From Nocardia elegans NBRC 108235 (lineage in GTDB: Bacteria > Actinomycetota > Actinomycetes > Mycobacteriales > Mycobacteriaceae): a stretch of 64,000 nt of DNA. Under the pieces are notes generated by a model, which was not told the DNA's origin, did no database searches, and worked only from the letters and a program-made list of their open reading frames with translations. Position numbers and translations under genes: made by a program. The stretch is taken from assembly GCF_001612845.1 (NCBI RefSeq), contig NZ_BDBF01000032.1:37600-101599 (forward strand), in the 5' to 3' direction. Shown here piece after piece: positions 44,401-52,454 of the stretch. Every line of letters starts with the position of its first letter. The first letter of the stretch is position 1.

Positions 44401-44427
44401 GCCGGTCCGTGACCGATCACGGCCGGC
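44401..44427 (-). terminator. Hairpin terminator after pyc
   Basis: Eleven-base stem with a single bulged T and tetraloop (GCCGG-T-CCGTGA, then TCACGG-CCGGC), 37-63 bases past the pyc stop codon. No U-tract. Confidence 0.6.
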
Positions 44428-44463
44428 CCTCGCCCCGCGCACGAATGTGGCTGACCGGCATCG

Positions 44464-47400
44464 TCATTCGGCCGATGTCTCGTTCATGCGCAGTTCCACC
44501 AGCAGGTCGCCACCTTCCACCTGCTGCACCGTGCCGATCGCCACCCGGGCGACGACTCCCGCGCGGGGTGCGGTGATGGCGGCCTCCATCTTCATGGCCT
44601 CGATGGTGCCGACCGTGTCACCGGCGGCGACCGTGTCGCCCTCGCCGACGGTCAGGGTGACGACACCGGCGAAGGGTGCGGCGATATGGCCGGCGTTGTT
44701 CTTGTCGGCCTTCTCCGCCACCGGAACCTCGCTGGCGATCGAGCGGTCGCGCACCTGTACCGGACGCAGCTGTCCGTTGAGAATGCACATCACCGTGCGC
44801 ATGCCGCGCTCGTCCGGCTCCGAGATCGCCTCCAGGCCGATGAGCAGGGTGACGCCCTTCTCCAGTTCGACGCGGTGTTCCTCACCGTGGCGCAGACCGT
44901 AGAAGAACTGGTTCGCCGACAATCCGGTGGTGTCGCCGTACTTCTCCCGATGCGCCAGGAATTCCGCGGTCGGAGCGGGAAACAGCAACCGGTTCAACGT
45001 CTCTCGCCGCTGCTGTGACGAACCGTCCAGTGCCGCGGCGTCTTCCGCGGTCAGCGGCACTTCCGGCTTCGCCGGGCCGCGACCTTCGAGGGCGCGGCTG
45101 CGGAAGGGTTCGGGCCAGCCGCCCGCCGGGGTGCCGAGTTCACCACGCAGGAAACCGATGACAGAGTCCGGGATGTCGTAGCGCGCGGGGTCGGTGGCGA
45201 AATCGTCCACGTCCACGCCCGATCCGACCAGCGACAGGGCCAGATCGCCGACCACCTTGGAGGACGGGGTGACCTTCACCAGCCGGCCCAGCAGCCGGTC
45301 GGCGGCCGCGTATTTCGCCTCGACCTCTTCGAACCGGTCGCCCAGCCCGAGCGCGATGGCCTGTTGCCGCAGATTCGACAGCTGCCCTCCCGGGATCTCG
45401 TGGTGGTACACCCGGCCCGTCGGTCCCGGCAACCCTGATTCGAAGGGCGCGTACACCTTTCGCAGCGCCTCCCAGTACGGCTCGAGGTCGCAGACGGCAT
45501 CGAGGTTCAGCCCCGTGTCGTAGGGCGAATGCGCGGCCGCGGCGACGATCGCCGAGAGCGCGGGCTGGCTCGTGGTGCCTGCCATCGGCGCACTCGCCCC
45601 GTCCACGGCGTCCGCGCCGGCCTGCCAAGCGGCCAGGTAGGTGGCGAGCTGCCCGCCCGGAGTGTCGTGGGTGTGCACGTGCACCGGCAGATCGAAGTTG
45701 CTGCGCAGCGCGGTCACCAGCGTGTGCGCGGCCGGCGCCCGCAGCAGCCCGGCCATGTCCTTGATGCCGATCACGTGCGCGCCGGCCTCGACGATCTGCT
45801 CGGCGAGCTTCAGGTAATAGTCGAGGGTGTAGAGGTTCTCGTCCGGATTCGACAGATCACCGGTATAGGACATCGCGACCTCGGCCAGCGCGGTGCCGGT
45901 CTCGCGTACCGCGTCGATCGCCGGCCGCATCTGATCCACATTGTTCAGTGCGTCGAAGATCCGGAAGATATCAATACCGGTACCGGTCGCTTCTCGCACG
46001 AACGCCCGCGTCACCTGCTCCGGATACGGCGTGTACCCGACGGTGTTGCGCCCGCGCAGCAACATCTGCAGGCAGATGTTCGGAATCGCCTCCCGCAGCG
46101 CGGCCAGCCGCTCCCACGGGTCCTCGTACAGGAAGCGCAACGCCACATCGTAGGTCGCGCCACCCCAGCATTCGACCGAGAGCAGTTCCGGGGTCATCCG
46201 CGCGACGTGCCCGGCGACGGTCAGCAGGCCGCGCGTGCGCACCCGCGTCGCGAGCAGCGACTGATGGGCGTCGCGGAACGTGGTGTCGGTGACGCCGACC
46301 GCGTCGCGCTCCCGCAACCACCGCGCGAAACCCTCGGGTCCCAGTTCGAGCAGACGCTGGCGGGTGCCGTCCGGCGGCGGCGCACTCAGATCGATCGCCG
46401 GCAGCTTGTCGTGCGGATATACCGCCGTCGGCCGCTCACCGTGCGGCTTGTTCACCGTCACGTCGGCCAGATAGCGCAGGATGCGGGTGCCGCGGTCGGC
46501 CGAACCGCGCTGGGTCAGCAGCTCGGGCCGCTCGTCGATGAACGAGGTGGTGATGCGTCCGGCGCGGAAATCCGGATCGTCGAGCACGGCCTGCAGGAAC
46601 GGGATGTTGGTGGCCACGCCGCGGATGCGGAATTCCGCCACCGCGCGCCGGGCCCGCGCCACCGCCGCGCCGAAGTCGCGGCCGCGACAGGTCAGCTTGA
46701 CCAGCATCGAGTCGAAGTGGGCGCCGACCTCGGCGCCGAGATTCGCCCCGCCGTCGAGCCGGATGCCACCGCCGCCGGGCGAGCGGTAGGCGGTGATGCG
46801 GCCGGTGTCGGGACGGAATCCGTTGGCCGGATCCTCGGTCGTGATCCGGCACTGCAGCGCGGCACCGTGAATCGACACGCTGTCCTGACTCAGCCCCAGA
46901 TCCGCCAGCGACTCCCCGGACGCGATGCGCAACTGCGACTGCACCAGATCCACATCGGTGATCTCCTCGGTCACCGTGTGCTCGACCTGGATCCGCGGGT
47001 TCATCTCGATGAACACGTGATGGCCGCGCTCGTCGAGCAGGAACTCCACGGTGCCCGCGCACGAGTAGCCGATCTGGCGCGCGAACGCCACCGCGTCGGC
47101 GCAAATACGTTCGCGCAGTGCGGGTTCCAGATTCGGCGCGGGCGCCAGTTCGATCACCTTCTGATGCCGCCGCTGCAGCGAACAGTCGCGCTCGAACAGA
47201 TGCATGACGTTGCCGTGCTGATCGGCCAGGATCTGCACCTCGATATGCCGCGGGTTGATCACCGCCTGCTCGAGGAAGACCGTCGCGTCCCCGAACGCCG
47301 ATTCCGCCTCGCGCATGGCGGCCTCGATCGCCTCGCGCAGTTGCACCCGATCCGCCACCCGGCGCATACCGCGACCGCCACCGCCGGCGACCGCCTTCAC

Positions 47401-47868
47401 GAACACCGGGAAGTCCATCTCCTCCGATGCCCGCAGCAGCTCCTCGACATCGGCCGAGGGCGCGCTGGAGTTCAGCACCGGGAGCCCGGCCGCCTTCGCC
47501 GCCGCGATGGCCCGCGCCTTGTTACCGGTCAGTTCGAGCACCTCGGCCGAGGGGCCGATGAAGGTGATGCCCTCGGCCGCGCAGGCCGCGGCGAGGTCCG
47601 GATTCTCCGACAGGAAACCGTAGCCGGGATAGACCGCATCGGCGCCGGCGGACTTGGCGGCGCTGATGATCTCGGGAATCGAGAGGTAGGCGCGCACCGG
47701 GTGTCCGGGGACACCGATCTGGTACGACTCGTCGGCCTTGAGGCGATGCACCGAGTTGCGATCTTCGTAGGGAAAGACCGCCACGGTGCCGATGCCGAGT
47801 TCGTAAGCGGCGCGGAAGGCACGGATGGCGATTTCCCCGCGGTTGGCGACCAGCACTTTGGAGAACAT
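44464..47868 (-). CDS. pyc: Pyruvate carboxylase
   Basis: Anaplerotic enzyme carboxylating pyruvate to oxaloacetate using biotin and ATP. The 1134-aa chain has the biotin carboxylase domain (MFSKVLVANRGEIAIRAFRA at the start, the ATP-grasp glycine loop AVAGGGGRGMR, and EMNPRIQVEHTVTEEITDVD), the carboxyltransferase barrel (TDTTFRDAHQSLLATRVRT near residue 530, MLLRGRN, GIKDMAGLL) and a C-terminal biotinyl domain with IEAMKMEAAI. In the neighbouring order rsmD-pyc-recG it matches mycobacteria. Confidence 0.97.
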   Translation of the reverse strand: MFSKVLVANRGEIAIRAFRAAYELGIGTVAVFPYEDRNSVHRLKADESYQIGVPGHPVRAYLSIPEIISAAKSAGADAVYPGYGFLSENPDLAAACAAEGITFIGPSAEVLELTGNKARAIAAAKAAGLPVLNSSAPSADVEELLRASEEMDFPVFVKAVAGGGGRGMRRVADRVQLREAIEAAMREAESAFGDATVFLEQAVINPRHIEVQILADQHGNVMHLFERDCSLQRRHQKVIELAPAPNLEPALRERICADAVAFARQIGYSCAGTVEFLLDERGHHVFIEMNPRIQVEHTVTEEITDVDLVQSQLRIASGESLADLGLSQDSVSIHGAALQCRITTEDPANGFRPDTGRITAYRSPGGGGIRLDGGANLGAEVGAHFDSMLVKLTCRGRDFGAAVARARRAVAEFRIRGVATNIPFLQAVLDDPDFRAGRITTSFIDERPELLTQRGSADRGTRILRYLADVTVNKPHGERPTAVYPHDKLPAIDLSAPPPDGTRQRLLELGPEGFARWLRERDAVGVTDTTFRDAHQSLLATRVRTRGLLTVAGHVARMTPELLSVECWGGATYDVALRFLYEDPWERLAALREAIPNICLQMLLRGRNTVGYTPYPEQVTRAFVREATGTGIDIFRIFDALNNVDQMRPAIDAVRETGTALAEVAMSYTGDLSNPDENLYTLDYYLKLAEQIVEAGAHVIGIKDMAGLLRAPAAHTLVTALRSNFDLPVHVHTHDTPGGQLATYLAAWQAGADAVDGASAPMAGTTSQPALSAIVAAAAHSPYDTGLNLDAVCDLEPYWEALRKVYAPFESGLPGPTGRVYHHEIPGGQLSNLRQQAIALGLGDRFEEVEAKYAAADRLLGRLVKVTPSSKVVGDLALSLVGSGVDVDDFATDPARYDIPDSVIGFLRGELGTPAGGWPEPFRSRALEGRGPAKPEVPLTAEDAAALDGSSQQRRETLNRLLFPAPTAEFLAHREKYGDTTGLSANQFFYGLRHGEEHRVELEKGVTLLIGLEAISEPDERGMRTVMCILNGQLRPVQVRDRSIASEVPVAEKADKNNAGHIAAPFAGVVTLTVGEGDTVAAGDTVGTIEAMKMEAAITAPRAGVVARVAIGTVQQVEGGDLLVELRMNETSAE

Positions 47869-48095
47869 TCGATAAAGGTACCTGCCCGGCGAGCGGGGCC
47901 GGGCAGTGAATACGGCTTCGCAGCCATCCTCACAAACCGGATCGGCGAGTCTGCGAAGTTGTGTTCTTCCAGCGGAAACATATCCGGCCGGGCGGGCGGC
48001 GTTTCCCCTGCCGCTCGCGGTGGATTACGCTCGGGAACGCAGCTGGTTCGCTGCCGTCGACGAGTTGGAGCCCCGAGCGTCGCGCGCAGCGTCGA
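47869..48095 (+). other. Divergent intergenic region between pyc and the metE riboswitch
   Basis: About 230 bases without a supported gene. It should hold the pyc promoter and the metE promoter. I could not pick out a convincing -35/-10 pair. Confidence 0.4.
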
Positions 48096-48286
48096 AACCG
48101 GTCCTCGCGGGCCGGCGAGAGGGAACCCGGTGAGAATCCGGGACTGTCCCGCAGCGGTGAACAGGAACGACCGCCGTCATGAGCACTGGATCCATTCCGG
48201 GAAGCGACGGCCAGTAGGCGACATCCGGGGCCCTCTCCGGACCGGTCCGCACGACCGATGCCTGTGAGTCCGAAGACCTGCCGGTT
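48096..48286 (+). promoter_or_regulatory. Cobalamin riboswitch upstream of metE
   Basis: Matches the AdoCbl riboswitch core: GGGAACCCGGTGAGAATCCGGGACTGTCCCGC with AGCGGTGA immediately after (48121-48160), and the downstream GTGAGTCCGAAGACCTGCC (48264-48282). The closing helix is AACCGG (48096-48101) with CCGGTT (48281-48286). It precedes the cobalamin-independent methionine synthase, the classic target repressed by vitamin B12. Confidence 0.93.
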
Positions 48287-48289
48287 GTG

Positions 48290-48377
48290 CCGGATACGCC
48301 GTATCCGGCGGTCACCGCCTCGTGGATCGGGCGGGCGGACCCGTGGCACACCGGATACCCCGGTGCGGCAGTGTTTT
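48290..48377 (+). promoter_or_regulatory. Candidate switching platform and terminator of the metE riboswitch
   Basis: GTATCCGG at 48301-48308 is complementary both to CCGGATAC at 48290-48297 (8-bp hairpin, loop GCC) and to CCGGATAC at 48351-48358. The second choice would break a hairpin CACCGG (48349-48354)/CCGGTG (48360-48365) that precedes TTTTT at 48373-48377. The two foldings exclude each other, which suits terminator/antiterminator control. Confidence 0.6.
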
Positions 48378-48433
48378 TCGGGGCTTCGTCCGTCGTGCGG
48401 CGGTGATCTGTGGCTTCCAGTTTGGAGAACACC

Positions 48434-50704
48434 GTGACTGTCACAACGCATACTCGTTTCACCGCAACGGTTCTGGGCCTGCCGCGCATCGGGCCGCGGC
48501 GCGAACTCAAACGTGCTGTCGAAAGCTACTGGGCCGGACGGATCGACGCCGCCGAACTCGAGCGCGTCGCCCGGCAGCTTCGCGCGCAGGGCTGGTCGGC
48601 GGCGCAGGCCGCCGGACTCGACGCGGTACCGGTCGGCACCTTCTCGTTCTACGACCAGATGCTGGATACCGCGGTCATGCTCGGCGCGCTGCCGCCGCGG
48701 GTCGCCGGCATCGGCGATCCGCTGGACCGCTATTTCGCGGCCGCGCGCGGCGCCGAGGGCATCGAACCGCTGGAGATGACCAAGTGGTTCGACACCAACT
48801 ACCACTATCTGGTGCCGGAAATCGGCCCGGACACCCGGTTCGCCCTCGATCCGTCGGCCCTGCTCGGCGAGCTGCGGGAGGCGCGTGAGCTGGGCATCCC
48901 GGCACGTCCGGTGGTGATCGGGCCGGTGACCTTTCTGGCCCTGTCCAAGGGTGCCGACGGCGGCGCGCCGATGGACCGGCTGGCCGAGCTGATCCCGCTC
49001 TACCGCGAGCTGCTGGACCGGCTGGCCGACGCGGGCGCCGCCTGGGTCCAGATCGACGAGCCGGCCCTAGTGCGTGACCTCTCCGAGGCCGAGCTCGTCA
49101 CCGTGCGCACCACCTACGCCGAATTGAGCGCCGGGGACCGGCGGCCGAGCATCCTGGTGGCCACGTACTTCGGCTCCCCGGGCCCGGCACTGAGCGCCCT
49201 GGCCGCCACGCCCATCGAGGGCGTGGCGCTGGACTTCCGTTCCGGCACCACCGCTTCCGAGGTCGCGGCGGTTCCCGCCCTGGCGGACAAGCTGGTGGTC
49301 GCCGGAGTGGTGGACGGCCGCAACATCTGGCGCACGGACCTGGAAACGGCGCTGAGTGAGCTGGCGACCCTGCGGGGTTCGGTCGGCGCGCTGGCGGTCT
49401 CGACCTCGAGTTCGCTGCTGCATGTGCCGTATTCGCTGGCGGCGGAGTCCGGCCTGGATCCGGTGTTGCGATCGTGGCTGGCGTTCGGCGCCGAGAAGAT
49501 GGACGAGGTGCGGATATTGGCGCACGCGGTCGGTGCCGGCACCGACGCGGTCGCCGCGGAGCTCGCCGCATCGCGCGCCGCGATCGAAAGCCGCCGCCGC
49601 GATCCGCGCCTGCACAACGCGGCCGTGCGAGCCCGGCTCGCCGGCCTCGGCGACGATCGAGCGCAGCGGGCACCGGCGCAGCGCCGTCGCGAGCTGCAGC
49701 GCGCACAGCTGCGCCTGCCGCTGCTGCCCACGACCACGATCGGCTCCTACCCGCAGACCACCGCGATCCGCACCGCCCGCGCCGAGCTGCGCACCGGCAC
49801 GATCGACGACGCGCAGTATCGCGAGCGGATGCGCGCCGAGATCGCGGATGTGATTGCGCTACAGGAGAATCTGGGGCTCGACGTCCTCGTGCACGGTGAA
49901 CCCGAGCGCAACGACATGGTCCAGTACTTCGCCGAACAACTCGACGGATTCGCCGCCACCGACCACGGCTGGGTGCAGTCCTACGGCACCCGCTGCGTGC
50001 GCCCGCCGATCCTCTACGGCGATGTCGTTCGCACCGCGCCGATGACCGTCGAGTGGATCACCTACGCCCAATCGCTGACCGGCAAGCCGGTCAAGGGCAT
50101 GCTCACCGGTCCGGTCACGATTCTGGCGTGGTCGTTCGTGCGCGACGATCAGCCACTGGCCGAGACCGCGCGGCAGGTGGCGCTGGCCATTCGCGACGAG
50201 ACGGTGGACCTGGAGGCCGCCGGAATCCGTATCGTCCAGGTCGACGAGCCCGCGCTGCGCGAGCTGCTGCCGCTGCGCCGCGGTGATCAGCAGCCGTACC
50301 TGGACTGGGCGGTGGGCGCGTTCCGCCTGGCCACCGCCGGGGTTCGCGACGACACCCAGATTCACACCCATCTGTGCTACTCCGAATTCGGCGAGATCAT
50401 CGGCGCCATCGCGGCATTGGACGCCGATGTCACGTCGGTGGAGGCGGCGCGCTCGCATATGGAGATCCTCGACGATCTCACCGCCGCCGGGTACGCGCTC
50501 GGTATCGGGCCGGGTGTCTACGACATCCACTCACCGCGGGTTCCGAGTGTGGCCGAAATCGAGAATTCACTGCGTGAGGCCATGAAAGCCGTTCCGGCGG
50601 AACGGTTGTGGGTGAATCCGGACTGCGGCCTCAAAACCCGCGGCCGCGCCGAGGTGGAGGCGTCGCTGCGCAATATGGTCGAGGCGGCCGCGCTGGTGCG
50701 CTGA
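48434..50704 (+). CDS. metE: Cobalamin-independent methionine synthase MetE
   Basis: Transfers a methyl group from 5-methyltetrahydropteroyl-triglutamate to homocysteine without B12. The 756-aa protein has the duplicated barrel layout, with FTATVLGLPRIGPRRELKRAVESYW at the start split over two halves of family blocks, and the C-terminal zinc-site segments THLCYSEFGEI and NPDCGLKTRGRAEV. I use GTG at 48434 with GGAG seven bases upstream; a GTG at 48410 adds eight codons. Expression is expected to be shut off by cobalamin through the riboswitch. Confidence 0.96.
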   Translation: MTVTTHTRFTATVLGLPRIGPRRELKRAVESYWAGRIDAAELERVARQLRAQGWSAAQAAGLDAVPVGTFSFYDQMLDTAVMLGALPPRVAGIGDPLDRYFAAARGAEGIEPLEMTKWFDTNYHYLVPEIGPDTRFALDPSALLGELREARELGIPARPVVIGPVTFLALSKGADGGAPMDRLAELIPLYRELLDRLADAGAAWVQIDEPALVRDLSEAELVTVRTTYAELSAGDRRPSILVATYFGSPGPALSALAATPIEGVALDFRSGTTASEVAAVPALADKLVVAGVVDGRNIWRTDLETALSELATLRGSVGALAVSTSSSLLHVPYSLAAESGLDPVLRSWLAFGAEKMDEVRILAHAVGAGTDAVAAELAASRAAIESRRRDPRLHNAAVRARLAGLGDDRAQRAPAQRRRELQRAQLRLPLLPTTTIGSYPQTTAIRTARAELRTGTIDDAQYRERMRAEIADVIALQENLGLDVLVHGEPERNDMVQYFAEQLDGFAATDHGWVQSYGTRCVRPPILYGDVVRTAPMTVEWITYAQSLTGKPVKGMLTGPVTILAWSFVRDDQPLAETARQVALAIRDETVDLEAAGIRIVQVDEPALRELLPLRRGDQQPYLDWAVGAFRLATAGVRDDTQIHTHLCYSEFGEIIGAIAALDADVTSVEAARSHMEILDDLTAAGYALGIGPGVYDIHSPRVPSVAEIENSLREAMKAVPAERLWVNPDCGLKTRGRAEVEASLRNMVEAAALVR

Positions 50705-50765
50705 TGCTGTGATGCGCCGTTGGATGTGACGCGCTGCTGCATGTGACGCGCTGCAGCCGCACGGT

Positions 50766-50793
50766 CGGCGACTCGCCCGGACGCGAGTCGTCG
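50766..50793 (+). terminator. Hairpin after metE
   Basis: Eight-base perfect core CGACTCGC/GCGAGTCG (50769-50776 with 50783-50790) extended by two to three outer pairs, loop CCGGAC, about 60 bases past the metE stop. No U-tract. Confidence 0.65.
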
Positions 50794-50955
50794 GCCGGAC
50801 GACCCGCCGTAAAAATTCGGGGCCCAGCAGCTTTTCCGGCAACCTTTTCCACCTGGTAGTTCACCACCTCCGAGCAGCACTTCCACTGTCGTGGGTCTAC
50901 CGGATCCGGCCGCATACTTCGCACGCTACGCATCATCGAAGTTGATCAAAACTCC

Positions 50956-51009
50956 TTGCAACAGCAGATTTTTGTACGCGCCTAGTAGCGAAATTGCAAT
51001 GATTGCGAA
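50956..51009 (+). promoter_or_regulatory. TTGCAA-type motifs upstream of the RamB-like gene
   Basis: TTGCAA at 50956-50961 and 50994-50999, and TTGCGAA at 51003-51009, resemble the core of the RamB operator known from corynebacteria (TTTGCAAA-like). The last two are 9 bases apart and lie just before the start codon, in the place for autoregulation. Confidence 0.4.
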
Positions 51010-51032
51010 GGTGTGAAGGTAGCATCTGCGGC

Positions 51033-52454
51033 GTGCGCAAGATGTATGCGGGTGCCCGGTTACGGCGGTTGCGCGAAGAACGACGGATGACCCAGGCCGC
51101 CCTGGCCAAGTCGTTGGAGCTTTCGCCCAGCTATCTCAATCAGCTCGAACGTGACCAGCGGCCTCTGACGATTCCCGTTCTCCTGAAACTCAATTCGACC
51201 TTCGATCTGGATGTGCAGTTCTTCGCCGCCGACTCCGACGCGCGGCTGGTCTCGGACCTGCACGAGGTGCTCGTGGAAGCGGCCGGCGGTACCGCCCCAC
51301 CCGCCGCGGAGGTCGAGGATCTCGCCACCCGGCTCCCGGAGGTCGCCAAGACCATCGTCGCCATGCATCGCCGTCTGCGCGCTACCACCGATCAGCTCGA
51401 TCTGTTGTCGTCGAAGGTCGCCACCCCGGCCGGTACGCCCGGTGTGCCGATGCCCTACGAGGATGTGCGCGATTTCTTCTACGACCACCACAATCACATT
51501 CCCCAATTGGATCTGGCCGCCGAACGGCTGTTCGACGAATGCGGTCTGACCATCGGATCGATCGATCGCCAACTGGCGCGCGTCGCCGAGGAGCGGGCCG
51601 GTGTCACCGTGCTGGTCCGCGGCGACGGCGCCGACCCGGCCATCCCGAAACGGCGCTTCGACCCCGAGACCCGCACCCTCATCCTCGCGCGCCGGCTGCG
51701 CCCCGGTCAGCGGGCATTCCAGATCGCCACCACACTGGCCTTCCTGCTGCACGGCGATCTGCTCGACGAGGTTCTCGACGCCACCCCGTCGCTGGTCGGT
51801 GAATCGCGGGCCCTGGCCCGGGTCGGGCTGGCCAACTATTTCGCGGGTGCGGTGGTGCTGCCGTACGGGAAGTTCCTGCGCTCGGCCGAGGAACTGTCCT
51901 ACGACATCGACCTGCTCTCGCTGCGATTCGAGGTCGGCTTCGAGACGGTCTGCCATCGGCTGAGCACCCTGCAGCGGCAGGGACAGCGCGGGGTGCCGTT
52001 CTTCTTCGTCCGCACCGACCGAGCGGGCAACATCTCGAAACGCCAGTCCGCCACAGCGTTTCACTTTTCCCGGGTGGGCGGCAGTTGCCCGCTGTGGGTG
52101 GTGCACGAGGCGTTCTCCCATCCCGGCCGGATCCTCACGCAGGTCGCGGCCATGCCGGACGGCCGGCGCTATCTGTGGATCGCGCGCACGACCTATCCCA
52201 GTCCGCACGGCTTCGGCACCGCCACCAAGGAATTCGCGGTCGGGCTGGGCTGCGATATCGAATACGCCGATCGGCTGGTGTACTCGCAGGGCCTGCAACT
52301 CGACGAACCGGCCGCCGCGGTGCCGATCGGCGCCGGATGCAAGGTGTGCGAACGGCCCGCCTGTCCGCAGCGCGCATTCCCGCAGATCGGTCGCCCGCTG
52401 GCGGTCACCGAGAATTCCAGCGTCGATCTGCCGTATCCGCCCGCGATCCGGTGA
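51033..52454 (+). CDS. ramB: RamB-like XRE regulator with ImmA/IrrE-type domain
   Basis: A 473-aa regulator: an N-terminal Xre helix-turn-helix (about residues 5-58, with RRLREERRMTQAALAKSLELS), then an IrrE/DUF955-like domain and a C-terminal DUF2083 domain with the cysteine set CKVCERPACPQRAFP. Length and architecture match RamB (Rv0465c in M. tuberculosis), which represses glyoxylate-cycle and acetate genes. Start is GTG at 51033 with GAAGGT upstream. The stop abuts the convergent recG stop. Confidence 0.85.
   Translation: MRKMYAGARLRRLREERRMTQAALAKSLELSPSYLNQLERDQRPLTIPVLLKLNSTFDLDVQFFAADSDARLVSDLHEVLVEAAGGTAPPAAEVEDLATRLPEVAKTIVAMHRRLRATTDQLDLLSSKVATPAGTPGVPMPYEDVRDFFYDHHNHIPQLDLAAERLFDECGLTIGSIDRQLARVAEERAGVTVLVRGDGADPAIPKRRFDPETRTLILARRLRPGQRAFQIATTLAFLLHGDLLDEVLDATPSLVGESRALARVGLANYFAGAVVLPYGKFLRSAEELSYDIDLLSLRFEVGFETVCHRLSTLQRQGQRGVPFFFVRTDRAGNISKRQSATAFHFSRVGGSCPLWVVHEAFSHPGRILTQVAAMPDGRRYLWIARTTYPSPHGFGTATKEFAVGLGCDIEYADRLVYSQGLQLDEPAAAVPIGAGCKVCERPACPQRAFPQIGRPLAVTENSSVDLPYPPAIR

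Larger units (their letters stand above)
50705..51032 (+). other. Intergenic region between metE and the RamB-like gene
   Basis: About 330 bases. It holds two direct copies of ATGTGACGCGCTGC (50724-50737 and 50741-50754, 17 bases apart), the metE 3' hairpin, and an AT-richer stretch with TTGCAA-type motifs just before the regulator gene. No gene is supported. Confidence 0.6.
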
